Shown here piece by piece: positions 33,186 to 42,339 of a DNA stretch of 64,000 bases. The position numbers and the translations under genes were made by a program. Origin of the DNA: Polyangiaceae bacterium (GTDB lineage: Bacteria; Myxococcota_A; Polyangia; Polyangiales; Polyangiaceae); contig JACKEA010000001.1 in assembly GCA_020633235.1 (NCBI GenBank), positions 1,302,001 to 1,366,000 of the forward strand, in the 5' to 3' direction. Each line of letters opens with the position of its first letter. Positions within the stretch are counted from its first letter, which is position 1. A model generated the notes under the pieces. That model had not been told where the DNA came from. It did no database searches and saw only the letters and a list, made by a program, of their open reading frames with translations.

Positions 33186-36100
33186 ATGCGTCTTGGTAGA
33201 GCGCTGTTCCCCTTCGTGCTGCTTTTCATGGCCGCTTGCCCGGGCACGCCGCCGCCGGCCAAGGCTCCGGGCAAGCCGGTGGCCCACTCGAAACCAGAAG
33301 AGAAGGTGGTCTGGCGCGAGTCGAAGTCCGGTCTCGGATTCCGACTCAGCAATGCCGACCCCGAGAAGCCCGATCGCGCCAGCATCGTGAAGGCCACGCC
33401 GCTGGACGCGAAGGCAAAGGGCCGCGTCCTTTCGCGCATGCCGAAGTTCAAGGTGGAGGGACAGAAGAAGAGCTTCGCGATGCGCGCGAAGAGCATTCCT
33501 GCTCCGCGTCCTGGGGAGACGATCAAGAACGCATTCCCGCCGAAGGTGAGCGCAGGCGCTCCGCCCGCAGTCGCGCCGACGGGCGGAAAGCTCACCGTGC
33601 TGCGCCACGCGCCAGAGGGTGACGTGCCGGTGGCACCGAACCTCTCGGTGACCTTCTCGGAGCCGATGGTGGCGGTGACGTCGCACGACGAGCTCTCCAA
33701 GCAGCCGATTCCGGTTCGTCTCACGCCGGAGCCGGCGGGCAAGTGGCGCTGGGTCGGAACGCAGACGGTGTTCTTCGACCCCGAGGACGAACGCTTCCCG
33801 GCGAGCACGGACTACCGGGTGACGATCCCCGCGGCCACCCGCGCCGCCTCCGGTCGCACGCTGGCGGCGGAGGAGAGCTGGACGTTCTCCACGCCCACGT
33901 TGGCGATCAAGGACGCCTTCCCCGAACGTTGGGGCGACCCGGTGGATCTCGAGCCGGTGATGTTTCTGGAGCTGAATCAGCGCATCAATCCCGAGGCGCT
34001 GTTGCCGCACCTCAGCGTCCGCACCGGGACGGAGAAGCACGCCGTGCGGCTCGCCACCGCCGACGAGATCGCCAAGGACGATGACGTACGCGGCTTGGTG
34101 CAGCAGGCGGAGGAAGGACGCTTCGTCGCGCTCAAGCCGGAAGCGCCGTTGCCCAAGGGTTCCCACGCCGAAATCCTGATCTCCGCCGGCGCGCCATCGG
34201 CGGAAGGTCCAAAGGTCACGGACAAGGACCTCACGGCGGATTTCAACGTCCGCGGACCGCTGAAGCTCCGAAACATTCGTTGCGGCTGGTACGACGGCTG
34301 CCCGCCGCTGTCCCCGTGGAGCGTGGAGCTCTCCAACGCCGTGGACGCAGACACCTTCGACACCTCGATGGTGAAGGTCACGCCAGAGCTGCCGGGACTC
34401 AAGGTGGACGTGAGCGGGCGCTACCTCACCGTGCGTGGCCGCAGCAAAGGGCGCACGACGTACACGGTCTCGCTCTCCTCGGAAATCAAGGACGTCTTCG
34501 GTCAGACGCTGGACCAGCCGGCCACGGGTACGGTGAAGGTCGGTGAAGCGGAACCGATGCTGTTCCCCGAACAGGACGCGATGATGGTCCTGGATCCGGC
34601 GTTCGACCCGAAGCTCAGCGTGTACAGCGTCAATCGCAATGCGCTGAAGGTGCGGCTGTACAAGGTCTCGCCCAAGGACTGGGACGCCTACCTCAAGTTC
34701 CGGCAAGCCTGGGACTGGGACGGCCGAATCACCAACCCGCCAGGGCGTTTGATAAAGACCACCACGGTCCGCCCGAAGGGAGAGCGGGACGAGCTGACGG
34801 AAACGCAGATCGACCTCACCGCCGCCCTGACGGACGGCGTCGGCCAGGTGATCGCCATCGTGGAACCGCCAGTGCAGCCCAAGCCGCGCGACCGCTGGAG
34901 CTACCGCGAACGGGAGTGGGTGCGGGCCTGGCTGCAGGTGACCAAGCTGGGGCTGACCGCCTTCAAGGACGACGAGCACGCCTACGCTTGGGTCACGGAT
35001 CTGGCGACCGGCTCGCCCATCGGCGACGCCGAGGTGCACGTGCTGCCGCTGCCGGGGGGCGCCAAGACCGGGAGCGACGGCATCGCCAAGCTGCCCCTCG
35101 GCCCCGATGGCGACCAGCTGACCGCGGCGCGCGGCAAGGATCTGGTCTTCGTTCCGGGCTCGCGCTTGTCCGGCACATTCACCGCGCGCACCCACCGCGA
35201 TACGGTGCGTTGGTTCGTCTTCGACGATCGCCACCTGTACAAGCCGGGCGAGCGGGTGAACGTCAAGGGCTGGGTGCGCTTGCAGCAGTCGGGCAAGCAC
35301 GGCGATCTCGGCCGCCTGTCCACCCACGGCCGCCAGGTCTCCTACACCGTGCGCGATCCGCGCGGCGCGGATCTGGCGAAGGGAACCACCACCCTGGACG
35401 AGAGCGACGGCTTCCACCTCTCTTTCGACCTGCCCAAGAACGCCAACACGGGCACGGCGTCGGTCCGATTCGCGGTGCCGACCAGCGCCTGGGGCGACGT
35501 CTACACCCACAGTTTCTCCATCGAAGAGTTTCGCCGGCCGGAGTTCGAGGTCGGCGCACAGGTTTCCGAAGGCCCACACTCCGTGGGCAAGCACGCGATC
35601 GCGACCGTGTCGGCGAGCTACTTCGCCGGCGGCGGCCTGGCCAACGCGGACGTGACCTGGAACGTGACGGCGCAGGACGCCTACTTCACGCCGCCGAATC
35701 AGAGCAGCTACCACTTTGGCAAGCCACACCGCTGGTCCTGGTGGTCCTCAGGAGACGCCGACGAACGCCGCGCTGAAGAAACCTGGAAGGCGAAGACGGA
35801 CGCCGACGGCAGCCATCGCCTCCGGATCGACTTCGACGCTCTGTCCCCGGCGTTTCCGCGGAAGATCGACCTGGAGGCTCGAATCACGGATGTGAACCGC
35901 CAGTCGTGGTCGGCGCGCACGGACCTGTTGGTGCACCCGGCCTCCGTCACCGTCGGTCTTCGACAAGAGAGCCAGCTGCTGCGTGCGGGGCAGAACGCGC
36001 AGGTCAACGTGATCGTCTCCGATTTGGAGGGCGCGCTCGTGGAAGGGAGCGCCGTTCAGGTCCACATGGCGCGCGTGGACCGCACCTGGCGCGGACGCAA

Positions 36101-39100
36101 AGTGCAAGAGAAGCTCGTCGACGAGCAGACCTGCGACGTGAAGAGCGCTGCCGAGGCCGTGCGCTGCAGCCTGCCCACCAAAGACGGCGGACTCCACCGC
36201 ATCTGGGCCATGGTCAAGGACAAGTGGGGGCGGCCGAGCCGCACGGAGATGGACTTCTACGTGCTGGGCCAAGACCCCGCGTTGAACCCCACGGTGCAGC
36301 AGGATCGGGTCGACATACTGCCGGACAAGAAGGAATACGCCGGCGGTGAGACGGCGAAGCTCCTGGTGATGGCGCCCTTCGCGCCGGCCGAGGGGGTGCT
36401 CACGTTGCGACGCGACGGCGTGGTCCAGCTGACGCGCTTTCACATCGACAAGCGAACCACCACCCTCGACGTCAAGCTCGATCCGGCGTGGCTGCCGAAC
36501 GTGTACGCCCGCGTGGATCTCGTCGGGCAGCGGGTGAGGGAAGGGGAGAACGGTGAGCCGGACTCGTCGCTGCCCAAGCGGCCCGCGGCGGCGTCGGGTG
36601 AAGCGGAGCTCGAGATCCCGCCGACCGAACGCACCTTGGACATCGACGTGAAGCCGAAGCTCAAGGCGCTGTCCCCCGGTGGCTCGACGAGCATTTCCGT
36701 GGACGTGACGCACGAGAGCAAGCCCGTCGCCGGAGCCGCGGTCGCGTTGGTCGTCGTGGACGAGTCGGTGCTCGCGCTCGCGGGTTACGATCTCCCGAAC
36801 CCCATTGCGGCGCTCTACCCGAAGCGGTCGGACGGCGTTTCGGACTTCGAGATGCGTTTGCGGATCGCGCTGATGCGTCCGGACACCGCGCGCTTCGAGA
36901 TGAAGGCGAAGCGCAAGGACAGCGCCCCCGGGGCAAAGAAGGAGATGCTGAACGGCTACGGCGCTGGGAAGAGCGGTGCCGTCATGCGCGCCACCGCCAA
37001 GCCTGCACCCATGCCTTCCGCGGCGCCCTCCCCCAAGGTGCCGATGGCAGAGACCGCCGCGGACAAGAAGTCCGGCGAGGCCGAGCCCGAGATCCGCATG
37101 CGCTCGAACTTCAATCCCCTGGCGGCGTTCGTGCCCAAGCTCACGACGGACGCTCGCGGTCACGCCGTGGCGCGGGTGAAGCTGCCGGACAACCTGACGC
37201 GCTATCGCATCATGGCGGTCGCTGCCGAAGGGAAGAACCGCTTTGGCTCCGCCGAGAGCGACGTGACGGCGCGCTTACCGCTGATGGTGCGACCGTCTGC
37301 GCCGCGCTTCTTGAACTTCGGCGACACGTTCTCCTTGCCGGTGGTGTTGCAGAACCAGACCTCGCGACCGCTCACCGCGGACGTGGCGATCCGCGCCAGC
37401 AACGCCAAGCTGTTCGCGCCGGACGCCTTGCGCGTGCAGGTGCCCGCCAACGATCGCGTCGAGGTCCGTTTCCCGGCGGCGGCGGGAGAGCCGGGCACGG
37501 CGCGCTTCCAGATTGGCGCCGTCAGCAAAGCCGGTGTGGACGCAGCGGAGATCGAGCTTCCGACCTGGACGCCGGCCACCACGGAAGCCTTTGCCACCTA
37601 CGGCGAGATCGACCAGGGCGCCATTGCCCAACCGGTGAAGATGCCGCGCGGCGTGTACACCGAGGTGGGCCAACTCGAGATCACGACCACCAGCACGGCG
37701 CTGCAGGGCCTGACGGACGCGGTCTTGTACCTGGTGCACTATCCCTTCGACTGCAACGAGCAGATCTCGAGCCGCGTCTTGAGCATCGCCGCCCTGAAGG
37801 ACGTGCTCGGTGCGTTCGATGCAAAGGGTCTGCCGCCCAAGAAGGTGCTGATCGCCAGCGTGGCCCAGGACATGGAAAAGCTCGGTCAGCGCCAACACTG
37901 GAGCGGTGGCTGGGACTACTGGCGCCGCGATCGCACGCCGGATCCTTGGGTGAGCGTGCACGTGACGCACGCCCTGGTGCGCGCCAAGCAGAAGGGCTTC
38001 AAGGTGCCGCCCAATCTGCTCTCCGGTGGGATCCGATACCTGCGCAACATCAAGAGCCACTTCCCCCCGTGGTACTCCGAGTGGGCGCGGCGCACCGTGC
38101 GGGCGTACTCACTGCGGGTGCGCGCGCTCAACGGCGAGAACGTCGCCACCGAAGCGCGTCAGCTGTGGAGCGAGGCCAATGGGGACAAGGGCCTCGGCCT
38201 CGACGCCATCGGTTTCTTGCTGCCCATCTTGGACAAGGACCCTGCGAGCACGGAGACCGTTACCGGTATCCGAAAGCTCCTGAACAATCGCATCACGGAG
38301 ACCGCGGGCAAGGCGCACTTCGTCACCCACTACGACGACGCAGCCCACGTCACCCTGGCTTCGAACCGCCGCACGGACGGCATCTTGCTCGAGGCCATGA
38401 TCGAAGATCAGCCCAAGAGCGACGCCATTACCAAGATCGCGAAGGCGCTGCTCGCTCACCGCAAGCGAGGGCACTGGCTGAACACGCAGGAGAACGTGTT
38501 CGTGCTGCTTTCCCTCGATCGCTTCTTCAACGAGTACGAGAAGGTCACGCCGGACTTCGTGGCGCGCGCCTGGCTCGGCAATCAAACAGCGTTCGAGCAC
38601 GCCTTCAAGGGCCGCAGCACGGAGCGCCAGCACGTCGAGATCCCGCTTTCTTACCTGGCCAAGGCCAAGGACGCCTCGCGGGTGGTGCTCCAGAAGGACG
38701 GTGCCGGCCGCCTCTACTACCGCATCGGCATGCAATACGTGCCGCGGGATCTGCGCCCGCCGCCGGCGGAACACGGCTTTTCCGTGAGCCGGGTGTACGA
38801 AGGCGCAGACGAGGCCAAGGACGTGACGCGTGGCAAGGACGGCACCTGGTACGTGAAGCTCGGTTCCCGCGTGCGCGTGCGCATCGCGATGGTAGCGCCG
38901 GCGCGGCGGTACCACGTGGCCCTCGTGGATCCGATCCCCGCCGGCTTCGAGCCACTCAATCCGGCGCTCGCCATGACGGAAACGGTGCCGCGGGATCCCA
39001 AGGCGGCCAGCTCCAAGACGCCGTGGTGGTGGTCGCGCGTCTGGTACGAGCACCAGAACCTCCGCGACGAGCGCGTCGAAGCCTTCGCCTCGCTGCTCTA

Positions 39101-39239
39101 CGGCGGTGTCTACGACTACACCTACGTGGCGCGTGCCACCACGCCCGGCACCTTCGTGGTCCCTCCGCCAAAGGCCGAGGAGATGTACGATCCCGAGACC
39201 TTCGGCCGCGGCCCGGGGGATCGCGTGATCGTGCGCTGA
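33186..39239 (+). CDS. Bacterial alpha-2-macroglobulin, thioester type
   Basis: 2017 residues from ATG 33186, which starts a lipoprotein signal (MRLGRALFPFVLLFMAAC); an ATG ten codons upstream is less likely. The domain run fits large YfhM-like A2M proteins: Big/MG domains, YLHKPGERVNVKGWVR-type MG region, a flexible Lys/Ala-rich bait-like region near 1250-1290, then RYRIMAVAAEG and the thioester motif FDCNEQISS (Cys about 1523, CxEQ intact). The alpha/alpha barrel and receptor-like end follow. These proteins trap proteases in the periplasm. The usual partner gene pbpC is absent here. Unusually long for the family (about 1650 in E. coli YfhM). Confidence 0.93.
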   Translation: MRLGRALFPFVLLFMAACPGTPPPAKAPGKPVAHSKPEEKVVWRESKSGLGFRLSNADPEKPDRASIVKATPLDAKAKGRVLSRMPKFKVEGQKKSFAMRAKSIPAPRPGETIKNAFPPKVSAGAPPAVAPTGGKLTVLRHAPEGDVPVAPNLSVTFSEPMVAVTSHDELSKQPIPVRLTPEPAGKWRWVGTQTVFFDPEDERFPASTDYRVTIPAATRAASGRTLAAEESWTFSTPTLAIKDAFPERWGDPVDLEPVMFLELNQRINPEALLPHLSVRTGTEKHAVRLATADEIAKDDDVRGLVQQAEEGRFVALKPEAPLPKGSHAEILISAGAPSAEGPKVTDKDLTADFNVRGPLKLRNIRCGWYDGCPPLSPWSVELSNAVDADTFDTSMVKVTPELPGLKVDVSGRYLTVRGRSKGRTTYTVSLSSEIKDVFGQTLDQPATGTVKVGEAEPMLFPEQDAMMVLDPAFDPKLSVYSVNRNALKVRLYKVSPKDWDAYLKFRQAWDWDGRITNPPGRLIKTTTVRPKGERDELTETQIDLTAALTDGVGQVIAIVEPPVQPKPRDRWSYREREWVRAWLQVTKLGLTAFKDDEHAYAWVTDLATGSPIGDAEVHVLPLPGGAKTGSDGIAKLPLGPDGDQLTAARGKDLVFVPGSRLSGTFTARTHRDTVRWFVFDDRHLYKPGERVNVKGWVRLQQSGKHGDLGRLSTHGRQVSYTVRDPRGADLAKGTTTLDESDGFHLSFDLPKNANTGTASVRFAVPTSAWGDVYTHSFSIEEFRRPEFEVGAQVSEGPHSVGKHAIATVSASYFAGGGLANADVTWNVTAQDAYFTPPNQSSYHFGKPHRWSWWSSGDADERRAEETWKAKTDADGSHRLRIDFDALSPAFPRKIDLEARITDVNRQSWSARTDLLVHPASVTVGLRQESQLLRAGQNAQVNVIVSDLEGALVEGSAVQVHMARVDRTWRGRKVQEKLVDEQTCDVKSAAEAVRCSLPTKDGGLHRIWAMVKDKWGRPSRTEMDFYVLGQDPALNPTVQQDRVDILPDKKEYAGGETAKLLVMAPFAPAEGVLTLRRDGVVQLTRFHIDKRTTTLDVKLDPAWLPNVYARVDLVGQRVREGENGEPDSSLPKRPAAASGEAELEIPPTERTLDIDVKPKLKALSPGGSTSISVDVTHESKPVAGAAVALVVVDESVLALAGYDLPNPIAALYPKRSDGVSDFEMRLRIALMRPDTARFEMKAKRKDSAPGAKKEMLNGYGAGKSGAVMRATAKPAPMPSAAPSPKVPMAETAADKKSGEAEPEIRMRSNFNPLAAFVPKLTTDARGHAVARVKLPDNLTRYRIMAVAAEGKNRFGSAESDVTARLPLMVRPSAPRFLNFGDTFSLPVVLQNQTSRPLTADVAIRASNAKLFAPDALRVQVPANDRVEVRFPAAAGEPGTARFQIGAVSKAGVDAAEIELPTWTPATTEAFATYGEIDQGAIAQPVKMPRGVYTEVGQLEITTTSTALQGLTDAVLYLVHYPFDCNEQISSRVLSIAALKDVLGAFDAKGLPPKKVLIASVAQDMEKLGQRQHWSGGWDYWRRDRTPDPWVSVHVTHALVRAKQKGFKVPPNLLSGGIRYLRNIKSHFPPWYSEWARRTVRAYSLRVRALNGENVATEARQLWSEANGDKGLGLDAIGFLLPILDKDPASTETVTGIRKLLNNRITETAGKAHFVTHYDDAAHVTLASNRRTDGILLEAMIEDQPKSDAITKIAKALLAHRKRGHWLNTQENVFVLLSLDRFFNEYEKVTPDFVARAWLGNQTAFEHAFKGRSTERQHVEIPLSYLAKAKDASRVVLQKDGAGRLYYRIGMQYVPRDLRPPPAEHGFSVSRVYEGADEAKDVTRGKDGTWYVKLGSRVRVRIAMVAPARRYHVALVDPIPAGFEPLNPALAMTETVPRDPKAASSKTPWWWSRVWYEHQNLRDERVEAFASLLYGGVYDYTYVARATTPGTFVVPPPKAEEMYDPETFGRGPGDRVIVR

Positions 39240-39263
39240 CGGAGCGCTAAGCTCGCCGCGAGC

Positions 39264-40079
39264 ATGGGCGACGACGAAGAGCCGATGGTGCTCGGCCCCG
39301 AGCACGAAATCTCCGACGACGAGGTCGACGGAGAGCTTCCACACGCCCGCATCGTGGAGGTCGACATCGGCACCGACGACGAGGCATCGAAGAATCCCCG
39401 CCAGCTCTACGAGCTCGAGCTTCGTCCGCTCCCACGCGACGAACGGCTGGCCTTGGCGCACCAGCTCGAGGGCCCGCGCCTTCTCGCACTGTGCTTCGAT
39501 CCCGAGCCTCAGGTCATCGACGCCCTGTTCGACAACGCCCGCGCCGGGCTCGATCACGCGCGTATGGTCGCGCGCCACCACGCCACCAGCGTCGGCCTCG
39601 AGATGGTCGCCAAGCGCGCGCAGTTCCTCCGTGATCCTCGAGTGCAGCGCGCGCTGCTGCAAAATCCCCTCGTCCCCGAGAGCGTGCTCCGCCGCTTGGT
39701 CGGGCAGAAGCCCCTGCGAGACGTGTACAAGCTCAGCATCGATCGCGAGCTCCCGGAGAAGAACCGCGTCTCTTGCCGCGCCCTGCTTCGCACCCGCTTC
39801 GCCCAGGCGCAGCCGGAGGAACGCGCAGATCTCGTGGTCTCCACCGAGGGTCGCTGCCTCACCCTGCTCATCGGTCAGACCTTCGATCAGCGCACCACCA
39901 CCATTCTGTGCAGCCGGCAGTACAACTCCAGCCTTTTCATCCAGAATCTCGCGCGCTTTTCGGCCTGCCCGCCCCTGCTCCTCGCGCACCTGCTCAAGCA
40001 GCCCTTCGTGCGCCGCCAGCCCCAGCTCCGAAAGCTCCTCCTTCAACACCCCAACACGCCGAGCCAACTCAAGAAGTAG
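39264..40079 (+). CDS. Hypothetical protein, helical-repeat type
   Basis: 271 residues, cytoplasmic. An acidic N-terminus (GDDEEPMVLGPEHEISDDEVDGE) precedes alpha-helical repeat-like sequence: LALAHQLEGPRLLALCFDPEPQVIDALFDNARAGLD, HARMVARHHATSVGLEMVAKRAQFLRDPRVQRALLQNPLVPESVLRRLV. This resembles HEAT-like repeat proteins of myxobacteria with unknown role. Begins 24 bases after the A2M stop, so it may be co-transcribed. Stop in AAGTAGTCCTTCA followed by an R21 repeat. Confidence 0.75.
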   Translation: MGDDEEPMVLGPEHEISDDEVDGELPHARIVEVDIGTDDEASKNPRQLYELELRPLPRDERLALAHQLEGPRLLALCFDPEPQVIDALFDNARAGLDHARMVARHHATSVGLEMVAKRAQFLRDPRVQRALLQNPLVPESVLRRLVGQKPLRDVYKLSIDRELPEKNRVSCRALLRTRFAQAQPEERADLVVSTEGRCLTLLIGQTFDQRTTTILCSRQYNSSLFIQNLARFSACPPLLLAHLLKQPFVRRQPQLRKLLLQHPNTPSQLKK

Positions 40080-40089
40080 TCCTTCATTA

Positions 40090-40110
40090 TTGTCGGGACG
40101 GCGCGGAACC
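40090..40110 (+). repeat. R21 dispersed repeat, copy 11
   Basis: Reads TTGTCGGGAC + GGCGCGGAACC, between convergent genes, preceded by AAGTAGTCCTTCA as at copy 7. Confidence 0.8.
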
Positions 40111-40151
40111 TCGCAGATCGCCGCCCAGGCCGGCGAAGGACCTGCGTGCTC

Positions 40152-40166
40152 GGCCAAATGTCCGCG
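40152..40166 (+). repeat. Solitary 15-mer GGCCAAATGTCCGCG
   Basis: One exact copy of the HNH-locus 15-mer, 12 kb away, in the gap downstream of the kinase gene and followed by TGCCGCG. Confidence 0.8.
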
Positions 40167-40181
40167 TGCCGCGCGCGTCGC

Positions 40182-41753
40182 CTACTTGCTGCGTGCGCTG
40201 CCGGTCCACGCGCGGAGGCGCGCGGTCGTCACCCACTCGTCCCAGGATGCGGCCCACCCGATGTAGTGCACGAGGTACTTGTCGTTCTTCACGGCGACGA
40301 TTTGCCCCTGCCACCAACTGCCGCCCCACAGCACATCTACCTTTTGTCCGGCGGAGTAGGCGGACTTCTTCGTGGTGGACGTGGGGTCGGCGGCGGGCAG
40401 CGGAGCCGACGGTGTAGTGGGAGATGGGGGCGGGACCGCGGGGAGCGATGGCTGCGCGGGCGATGGATCCACGGGCGACGGCTCCGCGGGTGATGGATCC
40501 GCGCCGGCGGGAGCTCCGGGCGTTGGCGGGGATGCGGGGACGCCCATCGGCGGCGGCGCGGGAGCGGCGCTCGCGCGGAACCAGAGCATGCCGCCCACTC
40601 CGGCGAGCCCCACGAAACCGACGGCAAGAAGGAGCACGACGCCGCCGATGATCAGGGCGACCTTGCCGGCGCTGCCGCTTGGCGGCGGCGCGGCGACGGG
40701 CATTCCGGTGACGGTGCCGAACGACGGCGCGCGGGAGGGTGACGGCGCCGTGGGCGGGGAAAAGCCGCCTGCTGCGGACGGCGCCGTGGGCGGGGAGAAG
40801 CCGCCCGCTGCGGACGGCATCGTGACCATGGCGCTACCAGCAGGGAGGCCGGTGCTCACACCGAGCACGCTCTGGAACAGCTCCACGCCGGCGGCGCTCG
40901 CGTTCTGGTAGCGCTCGGCGGGCTCCCGGGCGGTGCAGCGCGCGAACCACTTGTCGAAGCCGCTGGGCAGCATCACGCCGAACGCCACTTCGCGAGCGCG
41001 CTCCGACGCAGGCACCATGCGTTCGAACAATACCTCGCGCATCAGCTGCGGCACCGAGCCGCCGCTGTGCTGCGCCGTGCGCCAGTAGTTCTTGCCGGTG
41101 AGCGCCCAGAACACCAACAGCGCGAGGGCCCATACGTCCGTCGCGGGGGACACGCGCGCTTGCTGCTCGGTCTGCTCCGGCGCCATCCACAGCGGCGTGC
41201 CCATGGCACTGGTGGCGGTGCCCAGCGCTTGCGCCGCCACCTTTGCGATGCCGAAGTCCAACACCTTCACCGTCATGGCGGCCGTCGAGCTGTGGGCCGT
41301 GGCCAGGAAGATGTTCTCCGGCTTGATGTCTCGATGGACGATTTGTTGTTGGTGCGCCGCGGAAAGGGCGTGGAACACCGGTCGCATCACCGTAACGAGC
41401 TCATCCGCCGAGAGCCGGCCGCGGCGCGCCACGTGCGCGGCGAGATCTTCCCCGTGCAGGAGCTCCATCGCGAGCCACGGCGCGCCCGTCGCCTGGTCCA
41501 CGCCGGCACCGACGACCTCCACCACGTGGTCGCTCTGGATCATCGAGCCGATGCGCGCTTCCTGGACGAAGCGCTCGCGCATCTCCGCCGACGTGACGAG
41601 CGACGGATGCATCACCTTCACCGCGCGTGGCTTGCCCGTGGAGATCTGCTGCGCGCGGTACACGGACCCCATGCCGCCCATGCCCAGGGGCGCGTCCACG
41701 CGGAAATCGCCGCCCAGCACGGTGCCCGGGGCGATGGTGGGGTGCGCTTGCAT
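40182..41753 (-). CDS. Ser/Thr protein kinase with transmembrane segment and chromo-barrel/Tudor-like C-terminal domain
   Basis: 523 residues. The Hanks-type kinase domain (about 15-280) has the P-loop LGMGGMGSVYRA, AVKVMH (VAIK Lys), QIVHRDIKPEN, VLDFGIAK and GTPLWMAPEQ; all catalytic residues are present. A repeated SAAGGFSPPTAP linker and Pro-rich stretch precede one membrane helix (VALIIGGVVLLLAVGFVGLAG). A long Pro/Ser linker leads to a C-terminal ~50-residue domain, GQKVDVLWGGSWWQGQIVAVKNDKYLVHYIGW..SWDEWV, which looks like a chromo-barrel/Tudor-knot fold. R21 copy 12 lies inside the kinase coding sequence just before HRD. Confidence 0.92.
   Translation of the reverse strand: MQAHPTIAPGTVLGGDFRVDAPLGMGGMGSVYRAQQISTGKPRAVKVMHPSLVTSAEMRERFVQEARIGSMIQSDHVVEVVGAGVDQATGAPWLAMELLHGEDLAAHVARRGRLSADELVTVMRPVFHALSAAHQQQIVHRDIKPENIFLATAHSSTAAMTVKVLDFGIAKVAAQALGTATSAMGTPLWMAPEQTEQQARVSPATDVWALALLVFWALTGKNYWRTAQHSGGSVPQLMREVLFERMVPASERAREVAFGVMLPSGFDKWFARCTAREPAERYQNASAAGVELFQSVLGVSTGLPAGSAMVTMPSAAGGFSPPTAPSAAGGFSPPTAPSPSRAPSFGTVTGMPVAAPPPSGSAGKVALIIGGVVLLLAVGFVGLAGVGGMLWFRASAAPAPPPMGVPASPPTPGAPAGADPSPAEPSPVDPSPAQPSLPAVPPPSPTTPSAPLPAADPTSTTKKSAYSAGQKVDVLWGGSWWQGQIVAVKNDKYLVHYIGWAASWDEWVTTARLRAWTGSARSK
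41346..41366 (+). repeat. R21 dispersed repeat, copy 12 (inside kinase gene)
   Basis: Reads TTGTTGGTGC + GCCGCGGAAAG, antisense to the gene. It encodes LSAAHQQ of the helix leading to the HRD catalytic loop. Confidence 0.7.
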
Positions 41754-41820
41754 CAGCGCTCAGGATAGCGGGAAACGGAAATTGCAGTAAGTCGGCCGCG
41801 GCGCGTCGTCGGATACGCGA

Positions 41821-41841
41821 GGTTCCGCGTTGGACCAACAT
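41821..41841 (-). repeat. R21 dispersed repeat, copy 13
   Basis: Reads GGTTCCGCGTTGGACC + AACAT, 68 bases upstream of the kinase start and next to the tandem repeats. Confidence 0.85.
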
Positions 41842-41844
41842 CCA

Positions 41845-41980
41845 GCCGCAGATCGGCCTGCCACGTCGGCCGCAGATCGGGCTGCCACGTCGGCCGCAGA
41901 TCGGGCTGCCACGTCAGCAGCAGGGGCTGCCACGTCAGCAGCAGGGGCTGCCAGGTCAGCAGCAGGGGCTGCCGATGCAA
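41845..41980. repeat. Tandem repeats, 24-bp and 21-bp units
   Basis: Three ~24-bp units GCCGCAGATCGGGCTGCCAC+GTCG followed by three ~21-bp units GCAGCAGGGGCTGCCAC+GTCA; the last 21-bp unit merges into the end of the Cys-rich remnant. Probably made by slippage from the 3' end of that reading frame. Confidence 0.85.
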
Positions 41981-42339
41981 TCGCCGGAGCAGAACGCGCC
42001 GCCGCAACACACCGAGCTGCCGTAGAGCTGACACTCCGAAGGACAGCCCCCGGGCGGCTGGTAGCCGCCGCAGGGCTCCACGCAGCCAGAGTCCGTGGAG
42101 TTTTCGATGCAGTACTTTCCCGTGGGGCACGGGTTGCCGTAGCTGCAGCTCTCCGCGCCGGGAGGGAGATCCCCGCCGACGAGGCACGCCTTTGCGTCGC
42201 CCGAGAGGGAATAGCAGGTTCCGACGGAACAGTCGGCGCCGGAGCCACCGGAGCCGCCCGTCGCGCCGCTGCCGCCGCTGCCGCCGCTGCCGCCCCCGCC
42301 CTGAATGCAGTCTTCCGCGGCGGCGCACGGCCGGAAACG
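41956..42339 (-). pseudogene. Cys-rich C-terminal remnant, in frame after the IgGFc-like stop
   Basis: After the TAG at 42340-42342 the same frame continues RFRPCAAAEDCIQGGGGSGGSGG … GADCSVGTCYSLSGDAKACLVGG, GNPCPTGKYCIEN, CVEPCGGYQPPGGCPSECQLY and CCGGAFCSGDCIGSPCC-stop. This is a typical myxobacterial Cys-rich domain but no start codon or signal peptide precedes it. Either the 5' end of a separate lipoprotein gene was lost, or the domain was once the C-terminus of the upstream protein and a stop arose. Confidence 0.6.
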
